Below are positions 55,832-64,000 of a stretch of 64,000 bases of DNA, one piece after another (within the stretch, counting starts at the first letter, position 1; every line of letters starts with the position of its first letter). Location: the NCBI RefSeq assembly GCF_011762485.1, contig NZ_JAAKGI010000001.1:62001-126000 (forward strand). Direction: 5' to 3'. This DNA comes from Yeosuana marina. Its GTDB lineage: Bacteria; Bacteroidota; Bacteroidia; Flavobacteriales; Flavobacteriaceae. The position numbers and the translations under genes are program-made. The notes beneath the pieces were generated by a model that saw nothing but the letters and a program-made list of their open reading frames with translations, ran no database searches and had not been told where the DNA came from.

Positions 55832-56629
55832 TTATTTTAATCCGCTTAAAACCAACACTGGAATATCGCTAGAAAAATCTCTTTTCAAAATTACATTCTT
55901 TTCCCATTTTTTAGCAAAAAAACCTCTTTTTCTTCTCACCACGCAAAGCATATCTGGATTATGCGACTCATAGTGTCTTAAAACACCTTGAAAAGTTGTG
56001 GCGTTTTCGGTTTTTAAAACATCATCAACTAAAGCTTCTAATTCGTCGTTAACATCAAAATCGCCTTCATTATGAAACGGTGTTTTAACTAATAATAAGC
56101 TTATTTTAGTCTTAAACTTTTCTCTAAAATATTTAACAGGATCTAAAGCATTCTCTTTTTTAATTATAGCAGATTTCATTGCCATTAACATATTTTTTAT
56201 AGGCTTAAACGTATAGTTTTCAGGCACTATTAAGGTTGCTGGCCCATTCATTTGCTTTATAATTTTACCCGATGTTTTTCCTAAAAACACTTCGTCATTA
56301 ATCGAATTTGTTCTGGGCTCTATCAAAATCAAATCGATATTGGCTACTTTAGAAACTAACTCCAGAACATCTACAATTTTACCTTTTAAAGCCTTTGTAA
56401 TAACTTCAACATTTTTAGTGTCAATTTTAGACATAAGATCATCTAAAAAATCCTTGCTTTCACGCTCTATGATATGATCTAAATTAAGAATCGTTCCTGC
56501 CTTAGAAAATACTTTATACACATGAACAACATAAAGCTTAGCTCCAAAAGCTTCCGCAAAATCAACAGCATATTGCAAGTGACTAATCGTATTTGGTGAA
56601 GTTCCAACTGGTACTAATATATTTTTCAT
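55832..56629 (-). CDS. Universal stress protein, tandem Usp domains
   Basis: 265 residues, made of two Usp-like halves. The first (about 1-140) begins MKNILVPVGTSPNTISHLQYAVDFAEAFGAKLYVVHV; the phosphate-loop pattern is degenerate. The second half starts at NMLMAMKSAIIK. Family proteins bind ATP or act in stress signalling. A -7 box TACTTTTG lies on the minus strand at 56660-56667, about 31 bp before the start. The tRNA-Ala gene follows 6 bp after the stop. Confidence 0.87.
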   Translation of the reverse strand: MKNILVPVGTSPNTISHLQYAVDFAEAFGAKLYVVHVYKVFSKAGTILNLDHIIERESKDFLDDLMSKIDTKNVEVITKALKGKIVDVLELVSKVANIDLILIEPRTNSINDEVFLGKTSGKIIKQMNGPATLIVPENYTFKPIKNMLMAMKSAIIKKENALDPVKYFREKFKTKISLLLVKTPFHNEGDFDVNDELEALVDDVLKTENATTFQGVLRHYESHNPDMLCVVRRKRGFFAKKWEKNVILKRDFSSDIPVLVLSGLK

Positions 56630-56659
56630 AAGTAAAATTTTAATAGACTAAATTTATTG

Positions 56660-56667
56660 CAAAAGTA
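56660..56667 (-). promoter_or_regulatory. -7 box upstream of the universal stress protein gene
   Basis: TACTTTTG on the minus strand, matching TAnnTTTG; no -33 match at 19 bp. Confidence 0.45.
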
Positions 56668-56800
56668 AATAATTAAATGATGCATTATGAAACATATTAT
56701 AATATTAATAGTATTTTCGAATTCAAAAAATATCCAGACCTGCATTAAATAAAGTCCTGAAAATATGCATTAAACACATTTTATTGTATAGATAAACACT

Positions 56801-58126
56801 ATGAATTCAGACATAAGTTTAAAAAATATTAATAGGTTAGCTGTTCCTGCTTTAATATCGGGAATTTCTGAGCCTATTATATCATTAACCGATGCAGCTA
56901 TTGTTGGTAACATTCATATAAATGCAACAGAATCTTTAGCAGCAGTGGGCATAGTAGGTACTTTTTTATCAATGCTAATCTGGGTTTTGGGACAAACCAG
57001 AAGCGCAATTTCTTCTATTGTTTCTCAATATGTTGGAGCTAATAACTTAAATAAAGTTAAAAACCTTCCGGCTCAAGCCATTTTTATAATTACCTCCATT
57101 AGTATTTTGATTATTGTAGGTACCTATCCTTTTGCTCATTCTATTTTTAAACTCTATAATGCTTCAGATTTAATTTTAGATTATAGTGTTATATATTACA
57201 AAATACGTGTCTTTGGATTCCCTTTTACCCTTTTTACTTTTGCCATTTTTGGTTCTTTCAGAGGGTTGCAAAATACGTATTATCCCATGATTATATCAAT
57301 TTTCGGTGCCGTTATTAATATCGTTTTAGATGTTATTTTAGTATATGGTATTAACGGTCTTTTTGAACCGATGAATATTAAAGGAGCTGCCTATGCAAGT
57401 TTGTGTTCACAAATAATTATGGCTATTAGTGCTGCTTACTTTTTACTTAAAAAAACGCCTATTTCTTTAAAAGTAACCTTTCCTTTTAACAAAGAGATGA
57501 AACGATTTGTTCTTATGATTCTTAATCTATTTGTAAGAACTATTGCCTTAAATGTCACCTTATACTTAGCCAGTGCTTTTGCTACAAGTTATGGAGCAGA
57601 GTATATTGCCGCATACACCATTGCTATTAACCTTTGGTTTTTAGGTGCTTTTATTATTGATGGTTATGCTAGTGCTGGAAATATTCTATCTGGTAAATTA
57701 TATGGCGCTAAAGCGTATAATTTATTAATTCAACTAAGTAATCAACTTATAAAATATGGTATCATTGTAGGAACCATATCGGCTATTGTAGGTGCTATTT
57801 TATATATTCCGATTGGATATATTTTTACTTCCGATCCAAAAGTTCTTGCTGCTTTTTACGATATTTTTTGGATCGTTTTAATCATGCAACCTCTTTGTGC
57901 GTTAGCTTTTATATTTGATGGCATGTTTAAAGGCCTTGGCATGATGAAATATCTTAGAAATGTCTTGTTACTTGCTACATTTCTTGTTTTTGTTCCTATC
58001 TTATTTTGGTTAGATACGTTAGACTATAAACTTTATGCAATTTTTATTGCGCTTACCGTTTGGATAATTGCCAGAGGCATTCCTTTAATTATAAAATTTA
58101 GGCGCTTGTTTTTACCACTAATATAA
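56801..58126 (+). CDS. MATE family efflux transporter (DinF-like)
   Basis: 441 residues with about twelve membrane helices. The N-terminal half opens INRLAVPALISGISEPIISLTDAAIVGNI, the MatE signature, and the segment VSQYVGANNLNKVKNL follows. The DinF-like group is favoured by sequence feel, not proved. It exports cationic compounds with a sodium or proton gradient. Followed by two very small membrane protein genes on the same strand. Confidence 0.92.
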   Translation: MNSDISLKNINRLAVPALISGISEPIISLTDAAIVGNIHINATESLAAVGIVGTFLSMLIWVLGQTRSAISSIVSQYVGANNLNKVKNLPAQAIFIITSISILIIVGTYPFAHSIFKLYNASDLILDYSVIYYKIRVFGFPFTLFTFAIFGSFRGLQNTYYPMIISIFGAVINIVLDVILVYGINGLFEPMNIKGAAYASLCSQIIMAISAAYFLLKKTPISLKVTFPFNKEMKRFVLMILNLFVRTIALNVTLYLASAFATSYGAEYIAAYTIAINLWFLGAFIIDGYASAGNILSGKLYGAKAYNLLIQLSNQLIKYGIIVGTISAIVGAILYIPIGYIFTSDPKVLAAFYDIFWIVLIMQPLCALAFIFDGMFKGLGMMKYLRNVLLLATFLVFVPILFWLDTLDYKLYAIFIALTVWIIARGIPLIIKFRRLFLPLI

Positions 58127-58160
58127 AACCACTAACTTTGAAAACTAATTCTTAGGCACT

Positions 58161-58331
58161 ATGTTATTTCTATCCTTTATTCAAGATATTAAAATCGAAG
58201 ATAAAATTAAAAGTGCCCCAAATTCTAATTACGAGATAGGGGTTTTTATAGGCTCTATGCTACCTTTTATATTATTGGTAACAGCAGCCTATTTAATTTA
58301 TAGGTATAATAAAAAAAGACAAAACAGGTAA
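58161..58331 (+). CDS. Small single-span membrane protein, 56 residues
   Basis: Starts MLFLSFIQDIKIEDKIKS, has a hydrophobic helix VFIGSMLPFILLVTAAYLIY (about 28-47) and ends in a basic tail RYNKKRQNR, an orientation with the C-terminus in the cytoplasm. Starts 34 bp after the MATE stop. Normal codon use and the positive-inside rule support coding. I do not recognise the family. Confidence 0.7.
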   Translation: MLFLSFIQDIKIEDKIKSAPNSNYEIGVFIGSMLPFILLVTAAYLIYRYNKKRQNR

Positions 58332-58334
58332 GTA

Positions 58335-58433
58335 ATGAGTATTTTAAATCTTTTAAGCGGAAATGGTTTATTTTTAATTCTAGCCTTAGCGCTCATCGTA
58401 ATTTATGTGGTTAACCGAATAAAAAAACGGTAG
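58335..58433 (+). CDS. Very small membrane protein, 32 residues
   Basis: MSILNLLSGNGLFLILALALIV followed by IYVVNRIKKR; a single helix with a basic C-terminus. It begins 3 bp after the preceding small gene, and its stop touches the stop of the 2OG gene on the other strand. The tandem arrangement suggests a small operon with the MATE gene. Confidence 0.6.
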   Translation: MSILNLLSGNGLFLILALALIVIYVVNRIKKR

Positions 58434-59075
58434 TTATCTAGTTTTTAACCATCCGGTAATACTTAGCCGCTCCTTATTAACAGGCTTTACTTCGTGTTCT
58501 ATGAGTTGGCTTTCAAAAATAACAACTCTACCCGGAATAGGATAAATAACCTTTTCTACAGGCTTGTTGTTTTCATTTAAATATAACACCAATTCACCTC
58601 CGTTTTCTGGTAGCCAGCCATCTTCGTTTAAATAACACACAAACGACAATTTTCTCCTATCATCATTTTCAAAAGTATCTATATGACGTTTATAAAACGT
58701 GCCCTGCGGATATAAAGCATAGTGAAACTCCTTATGTAAAATCCCCATAAAGCAGGTTCTGTTTAAATAGGCAATTAAATCGTTAATCTTATTAAAAAAA
58801 AGTAATTCAGACGCATCATTTTTGGTTTCGTCAATCCATAAAATAACATCACCTCTAATAGACTTTACTATCGTTTCATTTAGCTTATTACCTATGGCTG
58901 CTTTTTTAAAGGTATCTTTTTCGTGTTTTTCTATTAAGGATTGCCGCAATAAATTGGTTTCTTCATCAGTAAAAAAACTATCAACAATACTATATTTTTT
59001 AGAAGAAATATCGTCTATTATGGTTTCATAAAGCGGGTTTTCAACAAAGCCAATAGCTTCAAAAAGCTTACTCAT
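58434..59075 (-). CDS. 2-oxoglutarate/Fe(II)-dependent oxygenase (prolyl 4-hydroxylase-like)
   Basis: 213 residues from MSKLFEAIGFVENPLYET; the upstream extension of 23 codons looks non-coding. The iron site is YKRHIDTFE (HxD) and QLIEHEVKPV (second His), with Arg in KERLSITGW binding 2-oxoglutarate. The fold fits the P4Hc family that hydroxylates proline or other residues. The substrate is unknown. Divergent from queD. Confidence 0.9.
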   Translation of the reverse strand: MSKLFEAIGFVENPLYETIIDDISSKKYSIVDSFFTDEETNLLRQSLIEKHEKDTFKKAAIGNKLNETIVKSIRGDVILWIDETKNDASELLFFNKINDLIAYLNRTCFMGILHKEFHYALYPQGTFYKRHIDTFENDDRRKLSFVCYLNEDGWLPENGGELVLYLNENNKPVEKVIYPIPGRVVIFESQLIEHEVKPVNKERLSITGWLKTR

Positions 59076-59162
59076 ATTTAAAAAAAATAAAATGAAACTA
59101 TTCCTGCCTTCTGTAAAAGCGAGCAAATGTAATCTAAAAAGCAATTCCTTTTACAAAATGAA

Positions 59163-59170
59163 TATCTTTG
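59163..59170 (+). promoter_or_regulatory. -7 box upstream of queD
   Basis: TATCTTTG followed by CAC matches TAnnTTTG and lies 18 bp before the ATG at 59189. No strong -33. Confidence 0.55.
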
Positions 59171-59188
59171 CACTTTAATAATTCTACT

Positions 59189-59641
59189 ATGAGCAATATT
59201 CGCATTACAAAACAATTTTCTTTCGAAACAGGTCATGCCCTTTACGGTTATGATGGTAAATGCAAAAATGTACACGGACACAGTTATAAACTTTCGGTAA
59301 CCGTTATTGGAAAACCTATCACCGATAACAAAAATGTTAAGTACGGTATGGTGATTGATTTTGGAGATTTGAAAAAAATCGTCAAAGAAGAAATTGTAAA
59401 CGTGTTCGATCATGCAACCGTTTTTAATCAAAACACACCACATGTTGAACTTGCCAAAGAACTTGAAATTAGAGGACACAACGTTCTTTTAGTTGATTAC
59501 CAGCCAACTAGTGAAATGATGGTCATTGATTTTTCAAAAAAAATTAAGAGTCGTTTACCAAATCACATTAAACTACATTCTTTAAAGCTTCAAGAAACCG
59601 ATTCTTCCTATGCAGAATGGTTTGAATACGATAACATTTAG
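59189..59641 (+). CDS. queD: 6-carboxy-tetrahydropterin synthase (QueD/PTPS family)
   Basis: 150 residues from MSNIRITKQFSFETGHALYG; a TTG upstream overlaps the -7 box and is rejected. Zinc histidines are in TGHALYGYDGKCKNVHGHSY. The catalytic region follows at VFDHATVFNQNTPH and the C-terminal QETDSSYAEW gives the substrate Glu. It makes the queuosine precursor or a pterin. No queuosine neighbour is in the window. Confidence 0.9.
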   Translation: MSNIRITKQFSFETGHALYGYDGKCKNVHGHSYKLSVTVIGKPITDNKNVKYGMVIDFGDLKKIVKEEIVNVFDHATVFNQNTPHVELAKELEIRGHNVLLVDYQPTSEMMVIDFSKKIKSRLPNHIKLHSLKLQETDSSYAEWFEYDNI

Positions 59642-59716
59642 GGCGTTACCCAAGGGTCGGGCTGTCGGTAGTCGCTCTCTGCGAGGAGCTCCAACAATAC
59701 CTCCATCCCTAACGCA
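59642..59716. repeat. Dispersed intergenic element, copy B
   Basis: Starts GGCGTTACCCAAGGG..CGGGCT and ends CATCCCTAACGCA, in reverse orientation to the copy at 45303. It begins right at the queD stop. The interior has GCGAGGAGCTCC, a small palindrome. See also 4108-4201. Confidence 0.8.
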
Positions 59717-59796
59717 TTATGTAGCCTCAGCCATTTTAACCAAGAATCATAATAGCAAAATGCTTCAACTAAAACATATTCCTATCTAAAAAAAGA

Positions 59797-59816
59797 GATT
59801 CTGCCTTCATAGGATT
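59797..59816. repeat. Degenerate REP-like hairpin
   Basis: GATTCTGCCTTCATAGGATT resembles the ATTCCTGC-cttc-GCAGGAAT hairpin at 17013 but with several mismatches. It lies in the queD-lpxH gap. Confidence 0.35.
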
Positions 59817-59832
59817 TAATTATATTTACAAC

Positions 59833-60585
59833 ATGCAAATTCCAAAAGGAAAAAAAATATACTTTGCCTCCGATAATCATCTTGGAGCACCAACTGCAGA
59901 AGCATCACTACCTCGCGAAAAGAAATTTGTTGCTTGGTTAGATGAGGTAAAACAAGATGCCGCGGCTATTTTTCTTTTAGGTGATTTGTTCGATTTCTGG
60001 TTTGAATACAAAACCGTTGTTCCCAAAGGATTTACAAGAACCTTGGGCAAACTAGCTGAAATTAGTGATTCTGGTATTCCTATTTACTTTTTTGTCGGCA
60101 ACCATGATATGTGGATGGCTGATTATTTTAAAACAGAATTAAATATTCCTGTTTATCATAAACCAAAAGAATTTCTATTAAATAATACCTTGTTTTATAT
60201 AGGGCATGGCGACGGTTTAGGGCCTGAAGACAAAGGGTATAAACGCATGAAAAAAGTGTTTACCAATCCATTTTTTAAATGGTTGTTTAGATGGTTACAT
60301 CCTGATATTGGTATGCGAATTGCTCAATATTTATCGGTAAAAAACAAATTAATTTCTGGTGATGATGATGCTAAATTTCTTGGGGAAGAAAACGAGTGGC
60401 TAGCTCAATACAGTAAAAAGAAGTTAGAAGAAAAACACCGTGATATTTTTGTGTTTGGTCATCGCCATTTACCATTAGAGATCACCCTTTCCAATAACTC
60501 CAAATACATTAATCTTGGAGATTGGATTCAATATTATACCTATGGTGTTTTTGATGGAGAATCTTTTGAGTTAAAAAAATATTAA
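59833..60585 (+). CDS. lpxH: UDP-2,3-diacylglucosamine diphosphatase (LpxH-like)
   Basis: 250 residues of a metallophosphatase with sites in order: SDNHLGAPT, GDLFDFWFEY, VGNHDMWM, IGHGDGLGPED and FGHRHLPLE. This set matches LpxH, which removes UMP in lipid A synthesis. It is on the cytoplasmic face of the inner membrane. It ends with a 4-bp overlap with the MFS gene on the other strand. Confidence 0.9.
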   Translation: MQIPKGKKIYFASDNHLGAPTAEASLPREKKFVAWLDEVKQDAAAIFLLGDLFDFWFEYKTVVPKGFTRTLGKLAEISDSGIPIYFFVGNHDMWMADYFKTELNIPVYHKPKEFLLNNTLFYIGHGDGLGPEDKGYKRMKKVFTNPFFKWLFRWLHPDIGMRIAQYLSVKNKLISGDDDAKFLGEENEWLAQYSKKKLEEKHRDIFVFGHRHLPLEITLSNNSKYINLGDWIQYYTYGVFDGESFELKKY

Positions 60586-61859
60586 TCTTCTTTTTCGTGG
60601 GCTTCAATATCTTTAGTAAGATCTAGTTTTCTAAATGATGGTAGTACTAATCCTGTTGTAACTACTGTAATTAAGGTCATTGTTCCTCCAAAAACTACAG
60701 CGGTAACAGTTCCCATAAGTTTTGCGGTTAAGCCGCTTTCAAAAGCTCCAAGTTCATTCGATGATCCTACAAACATCGAGTTTACAGAAGCTACGCGTCC
60801 GCGCATATTGTCTGGTGTTTTTATTTGTAAAATGGTTTGCCTAATCACCATGGAAATACCATCGGTCACACCACTAAAAAATAAGGCCATTACCGAAATC
60901 CAGAATATTGAAGACAATCCGAAAACAATAATACAAACCCCAAATCCAAAAATAGCACCTAAAAGTTTCATCCCTGCATTTTTACTAATAGGAATATATG
61001 CTGTAATCAGCATGGTCAAAAAAGCGCCCACAGCTGGAGCTGCTCTTAAAATGCCAAACCCTTCTGATCCCACCTTTAAAATATCTTGCGCAAATACTGG
61101 TAGCAACGCAACGGCTCCTCCAAATAAAACAGCAATCATATCTAAGGTTAAAGCTCCCAAAATTGCTTTTGTTTTAAAAACAAAACGAACACCTTCTTTT
61201 AAACTTTCAATAATAGGTTCTCCTAATTTTGGATTCAAAATGGGTTTTTTCTTAATCTGCAATAGAATGATTAATGACAAAATAACCAAACTAAAAATAA
61301 TACAAAGCGACCAATGTACTCCAATCCATCCAATTGCAAACCCTGCAAATGCAGGTCCTAAAACCGATGCCATTTGCCATGTAGAACTGCTCCAAGTGGC
61401 AGCATTAGGATATAATTTTTTAGGAACAATAAGCGCAATTAGTGAAAAAATGGTAGGACCAAAAAAAGAACGTAAAAATCCTCCGAAAAAAACCAATGCA
61501 TATATAGAGTATAAAATAGTTTTAGTTGACCACGTTGAAACTATAACGGGCCAAGTGAGTAAAAACAGTCCCAAACTAATCAACGAAAAAGCGGCAAGAC
61601 ATATGGCTAATAGATTTCGTTTTTCTCTTTGATCTACAATATGGCCAGCAAATAAGGCCATGGAAAGGGCTGGAATAATCTCCATTAAACCAATTACCCC
61701 TAACGATAACGGATCTTTGGTAATGCTATATACTTGCCATTCTATCACAATAAATTGCATAGACCAGCCAAATACTAACACAAATCGCAACAATAAAAAA
61801 ATCTTGAATTCTTTGATTCTTAAAGCGGCATAAGGATCCTTACTCGTTAACTTCTTCAT
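60582..61859 (-). CDS. MFS transporter (EntS-like)
   Basis: 425 residues with about twelve membrane helices, beginning MKKLTSKDPYAALRIKEFKIFLLLRF. The A-motif-like loop HIVDQREKRN is between helices 2 and 3. The IVPKKLYPNAATWSSSTW segment and the central loop with IKKKPILNP match the MFS_3 group including EntS. The substrate is unknown. Its first 20 bp overlap the recJ end, so the two are coupled. Confidence 0.9.
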   Translation of the reverse strand: MKKLTSKDPYAALRIKEFKIFLLLRFVLVFGWSMQFIVIEWQVYSITKDPLSLGVIGLMEIIPALSMALFAGHIVDQREKRNLLAICLAAFSLISLGLFLLTWPVIVSTWSTKTILYSIYALVFFGGFLRSFFGPTIFSLIALIVPKKLYPNAATWSSSTWQMASVLGPAFAGFAIGWIGVHWSLCIIFSLVILSLIILLQIKKKPILNPKLGEPIIESLKEGVRFVFKTKAILGALTLDMIAVLFGGAVALLPVFAQDILKVGSEGFGILRAAPAVGAFLTMLITAYIPISKNAGMKLLGAIFGFGVCIIVFGLSSIFWISVMALFFSGVTDGISMVIRQTILQIKTPDNMRGRVASVNSMFVGSSNELGAFESGLTAKLMGTVTAVVFGGTMTLITVVTTGLVLPSFRKLDLTKDIEAHEKED

Positions 61860-63552
61860 CTATACCCTTAATATCTCTCAATTTAAGTTGTAAACTAACA
61901 TGTCCTTGCCATTCGTTTTCATCTATAGAATAGACCGCTTTAAACACTTTTTTATCTGAAATTAAACCATACTTATCTCCCATTCCGAAACCTATACCCA
62001 CAATACTATTTGATTCTCCTTGTTTTACGGTCATTCTTAAATGTGTTTTATCCTCTCCCACACATTTTCCATAGCCAGTATCTGTTAGATTCTCAGTCAT
62101 AAAAATTGGAGTCATATTTTCGGGGCCAAAAGGAGCAAATTGTTTTAGTATTCTATAAAACTTTGACGTGATATCCTTTAAGTCAATTTTAGCATCAATC
62201 TTAATTTCTGGAATTAATAACGACCTGTCTATAGTCTTCGATACCTCATCTTCAAAAGCCTGTTTAAAAGCTTCATAATTTTCTTCTTTAAGCGTTAATC
62301 CTGCAGCATATTTATGACCACCAAACTGTTCGATATGTTCGCTGCACGCTTCCAAAACATTATATATATCAAAATCTCTTACAGACCTTGCTGATGCTGC
62401 TAATTTATCCCCACTTCTGGTAAATACTAATGTGGGTCTATAGTACGTTTCGGTTAATCTGGAGGCAACAATACCAATAACGCCTTTATGCCAATCTTCT
62501 TGATAAACAACCGTAGTTAGATTGTTTTCTTCCTTATTTGTTACTATTTGTTTTAATGCTTCTTCAGTGATACGCTTGTCTTCTTCTCGTCTATCTGAAT
62601 TATAATCATCAATTTCAGCGGCATACTGTTGCGCATTTTCATACTCTTCTTCAACTAATAAGGTAACTGCATAATTTCCATGCTTCATTCTACCTGCGGC
62701 ATTAATTCTTGGTGCGACCACAAAAACAACATCGGTAATGGTAAGCTCTGTTTTATTGACTTGCTCAAGAATGGCTTTTATTCCAGGTCTCGGATTGATA
62801 TTAATTACTTGTAATCCGTAATAAGCCAGCACTCTGTTTTCTCCAGTAATGGGAACAATATCGGCACCAATGGCCGTGGCCACTAAATCGAGATAAGATA
62901 CCAAATTATCAACCGTTTGGCCTTGTTTTGACGCTAATGCCTGTATCAATTTAAACCCAACACCACATCCGCATAATTCTTTATAAGGATACGAACAATC
63001 GTCTTGTTTCGCGTCTAAAACAGCGACTGCATCTGGTACTTCTACTCCTGGTCTATGATGGTCGCAAATAATAAAATCTATCCCTTTTTCTTTTGCAAAA
63101 GCTACTTTATCGACCGCTTTAATACCACAATCTAAAGCAATAATAAGAGTAAAATCGTTCTCTAAAGCAAAATTAATTCCTTTATATGAAATGCCATATC
63201 CTTCATCATATCTATTGGGAATATAGGTATAAACTAAAGGATAATTAGTTTTTAAATACGACGCCATTAACGCCACAGATGTGGTGCCATCAACATCATA
63301 ATCACCAAAAACCAAGATATTTTCTTGGTTGGCCATTGCTTTTTCAATACGCGCTACCGCTTTATCCATATCTTTCATTAAGAATGGATCATGCAAATCG
63401 TCTAAACTTGGTCTGAAAAATTTCTTAGCCTCATCATAGGTTTCTATGCCTCTTTCTAAAAGCAGAGTCGCTGTAATAGCATCTACTTGAAGCGCATTTT
63501 GTAAAGCTTCAATTTTTTTAGATTCTGGTTGCGATTTAAGTGTCCAGCGCAT
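61840..63552 (-). CDS. recJ: Single-stranded-DNA exonuclease RecJ
   Basis: 570 residues. DHH motifs: VFGDYDVDGTTSVAL, ALDCGIKAVDK and ICDHHRPGVE, then DHHA1 with GGHKYAAGLTL and an OB-type C-terminal domain. It degrades single-stranded DNA 5' to 3' in recombination and mismatch repair. The stop overlaps the MFS gene by 20 bp. Confidence 0.97.
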   Translation of the reverse strand: MRWTLKSQPESKKIEALQNALQVDAITATLLLERGIETYDEAKKFFRPSLDDLHDPFLMKDMDKAVARIEKAMANQENILVFGDYDVDGTTSVALMASYLKTNYPLVYTYIPNRYDEGYGISYKGINFALENDFTLIIALDCGIKAVDKVAFAKEKGIDFIICDHHRPGVEVPDAVAVLDAKQDDCSYPYKELCGCGVGFKLIQALASKQGQTVDNLVSYLDLVATAIGADIVPITGENRVLAYYGLQVININPRPGIKAILEQVNKTELTITDVVFVVAPRINAAGRMKHGNYAVTLLVEEEYENAQQYAAEIDDYNSDRREEDKRITEEALKQIVTNKEENNLTTVVYQEDWHKGVIGIVASRLTETYYRPTLVFTRSGDKLAASARSVRDFDIYNVLEACSEHIEQFGGHKYAAGLTLKEENYEAFKQAFEDEVSKTIDRSLLIPEIKIDAKIDLKDITSKFYRILKQFAPFGPENMTPIFMTENLTDTGYGKCVGEDKTHLRMTVKQGESNSIVGIGFGMGDKYGLISDKKVFKAVYSIDENEWQGHVSLQLKLRDIKGIDEEVNE

Positions 63553-63572
63553 AACAAAACTTGATTTACAGA

Positions 63573-63995
63573 CTATTTTTTATGAAAATGTGTTTCTATT
63601 TTTAATTCTGAAAACTGGCGAAACATCTCCATAACACCACAGTATTTTTCAACCGATAAATCAACGGCGCGTTGAAGCTTACTTTCGTTAAGGTCTGTTC
63701 CAAAAAAATGAAATGCCATAGTTACTTTATCATAAAATTTTGGATGCTCTTCTGTAAGATCAGCATCTATTTCAATTTTAAAATCATCAACTTCCAGCTT
63801 CATTTTCTTTATCAGTGCCGCCACATCTAAACCTGAACATCCAGCAAGTGCAGATAGCATCAACGCTTTAGGGCGATACCCTTCCCCTTGTCCGTCGTTT
63901 TCTGGCCCTGCATCAATAAACAGATTATGTCCTGACGGATTAGTGCTTTCAAACTTCATGCCACCTAACCACGTTGTCGTAATATGATTTGTCAT
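63573..63995 (-). CDS. OsmC family peroxiredoxin-like protein
   Basis: 140 residues. The OsmC fold shows PKALMLSALAGCSGLDVAALIKKM with the first redox Cys, and a second Cys in VEKYCGVMEMFRQF. The pair reduces organic hydroperoxides in related proteins. It starts at the right edge and lies 20 bp upstream of recJ on the same strand. Confidence 0.93.
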   Translation of the reverse strand: MTNHITTTWLGGMKFESTNPSGHNLFIDAGPENDGQGEGYRPKALMLSALAGCSGLDVAALIKKMKLEVDDFKIEIDADLTEEHPKFYDKVTMAFHFFGTDLNESKLQRAVDLSVEKYCGVMEMFRQFSELKIETHFHKK

Positions 63996-64000
63996 TTTCT

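Noticed and set aside
59078..59479. 133-codon frame opposite queD
   Set aside because: Antisense of the QueD frame, whose zinc motif is intact.
60808..61632. 274-codon frame opposite the MFS gene
   Set aside because: Shadow of a well-supported transporter frame, with no domain and unusual composition.

Overview
The window is a chromosomal segment of a member of the Bacteroidota, most likely a marine Flavobacteriaceae. The sequence is AT-rich, and start sites are often preceded by the Bacteroidetes -7 box TAnnTTTG rather than a good Shine-Dalgarno. The gene content is characteristic of the group: a complete moxR/bat aerotolerance-type operon, the acpP-fabF-rnc-IPExxxVDY-pyk cluster, an OmpA protein with thrombospondin type 3 repeats, a long-form PurF, a viroplasmin-RNase H fusion and an AddAB-like nuclease pair. 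No phage, integrase, transposase or CRISPR array was seen. I name no species.

Layout. 1-2950: a tripartite RND efflux operon read leftwards (MarR/GbsR regulator, lipoprotein adaptor, RND pump cut by the window edge), with a palindromic operator in front of the regulator. 3.0-5.8 kb: pheS, an unknown gene, cvpA and a beta carbonic anhydrase. 5.9-15.2 kb: eight leftward genes moxR, DUF58, an unusual two-membrane-span protein, batA, batB, batC, batD, batE. 15.4-21 kb: DUF4382 lipoprotein, an SDR oxidoreductase, an AlbA-type protein, an antiquitin-like aldehyde dehydrogenase and an isoaspartyl peptidase. 21-31.5 kb: alpha-2-macroglobulin lipoprotein and PbpC, with a small monooxygenase-like gene between them flanked by two palindromic repeats, then two endonuclease/exonuclease/phosphatase proteins tail to tail. 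31.5-39.6 kb: CYTH, NAD(P)-binding protein, dinB, pyk, rnc, fabF, acpP, purN and RNase H. 39.6-46 kb: M1 peptidase, PfkB kinase, purF-like gene, a 608-bp intergenic region and a manganese-type superoxide dismutase. 46-55.7 kb: AddA-like helicase, kbl, OmpA, AddB-like nuclease and a hydrolase. 55.7-64 kb: tRNA-Ala(GGC), universal stress protein, MATE pump, two very small membrane proteins, a 2OG oxygenase, QueD, LpxH, MFS, RecJ and OsmC.

How genes work together. The bat operon encodes a cell-envelope system: a MoxR AAA+ ATPase and DUF58 protein in the cytoplasm, with VWA, TPR and Ig-like membrane proteins. The A2M/PbpC pair is the bacterial counterpart of a protease trap linked to peptidoglycan repair. 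AddA- and AddB-like proteins, RecJ and DinB form a DNA repair group. acpP-fabF and lpxH serve lipid and lipid A synthesis.

The most novel material is non-coding. Between purF and sod lie two tandem copies of a roughly 70-nt transcription unit. Each has a -7 box at the same offset, an identical 49-nt body and its own intrinsic terminator. The first copy is preceded by four direct repeats with an exact 20-bp period. This looks like a duplicated small RNA pair with a regulatory array. Three copies of a dispersed intergenic element ending in GCGTTA / AACGCC (4.1, 45.3 and 59.6 kb) and two REP-like palindromes flanking the small gene between A2M and pbpC are the other structures that the coding annotation does not explain.
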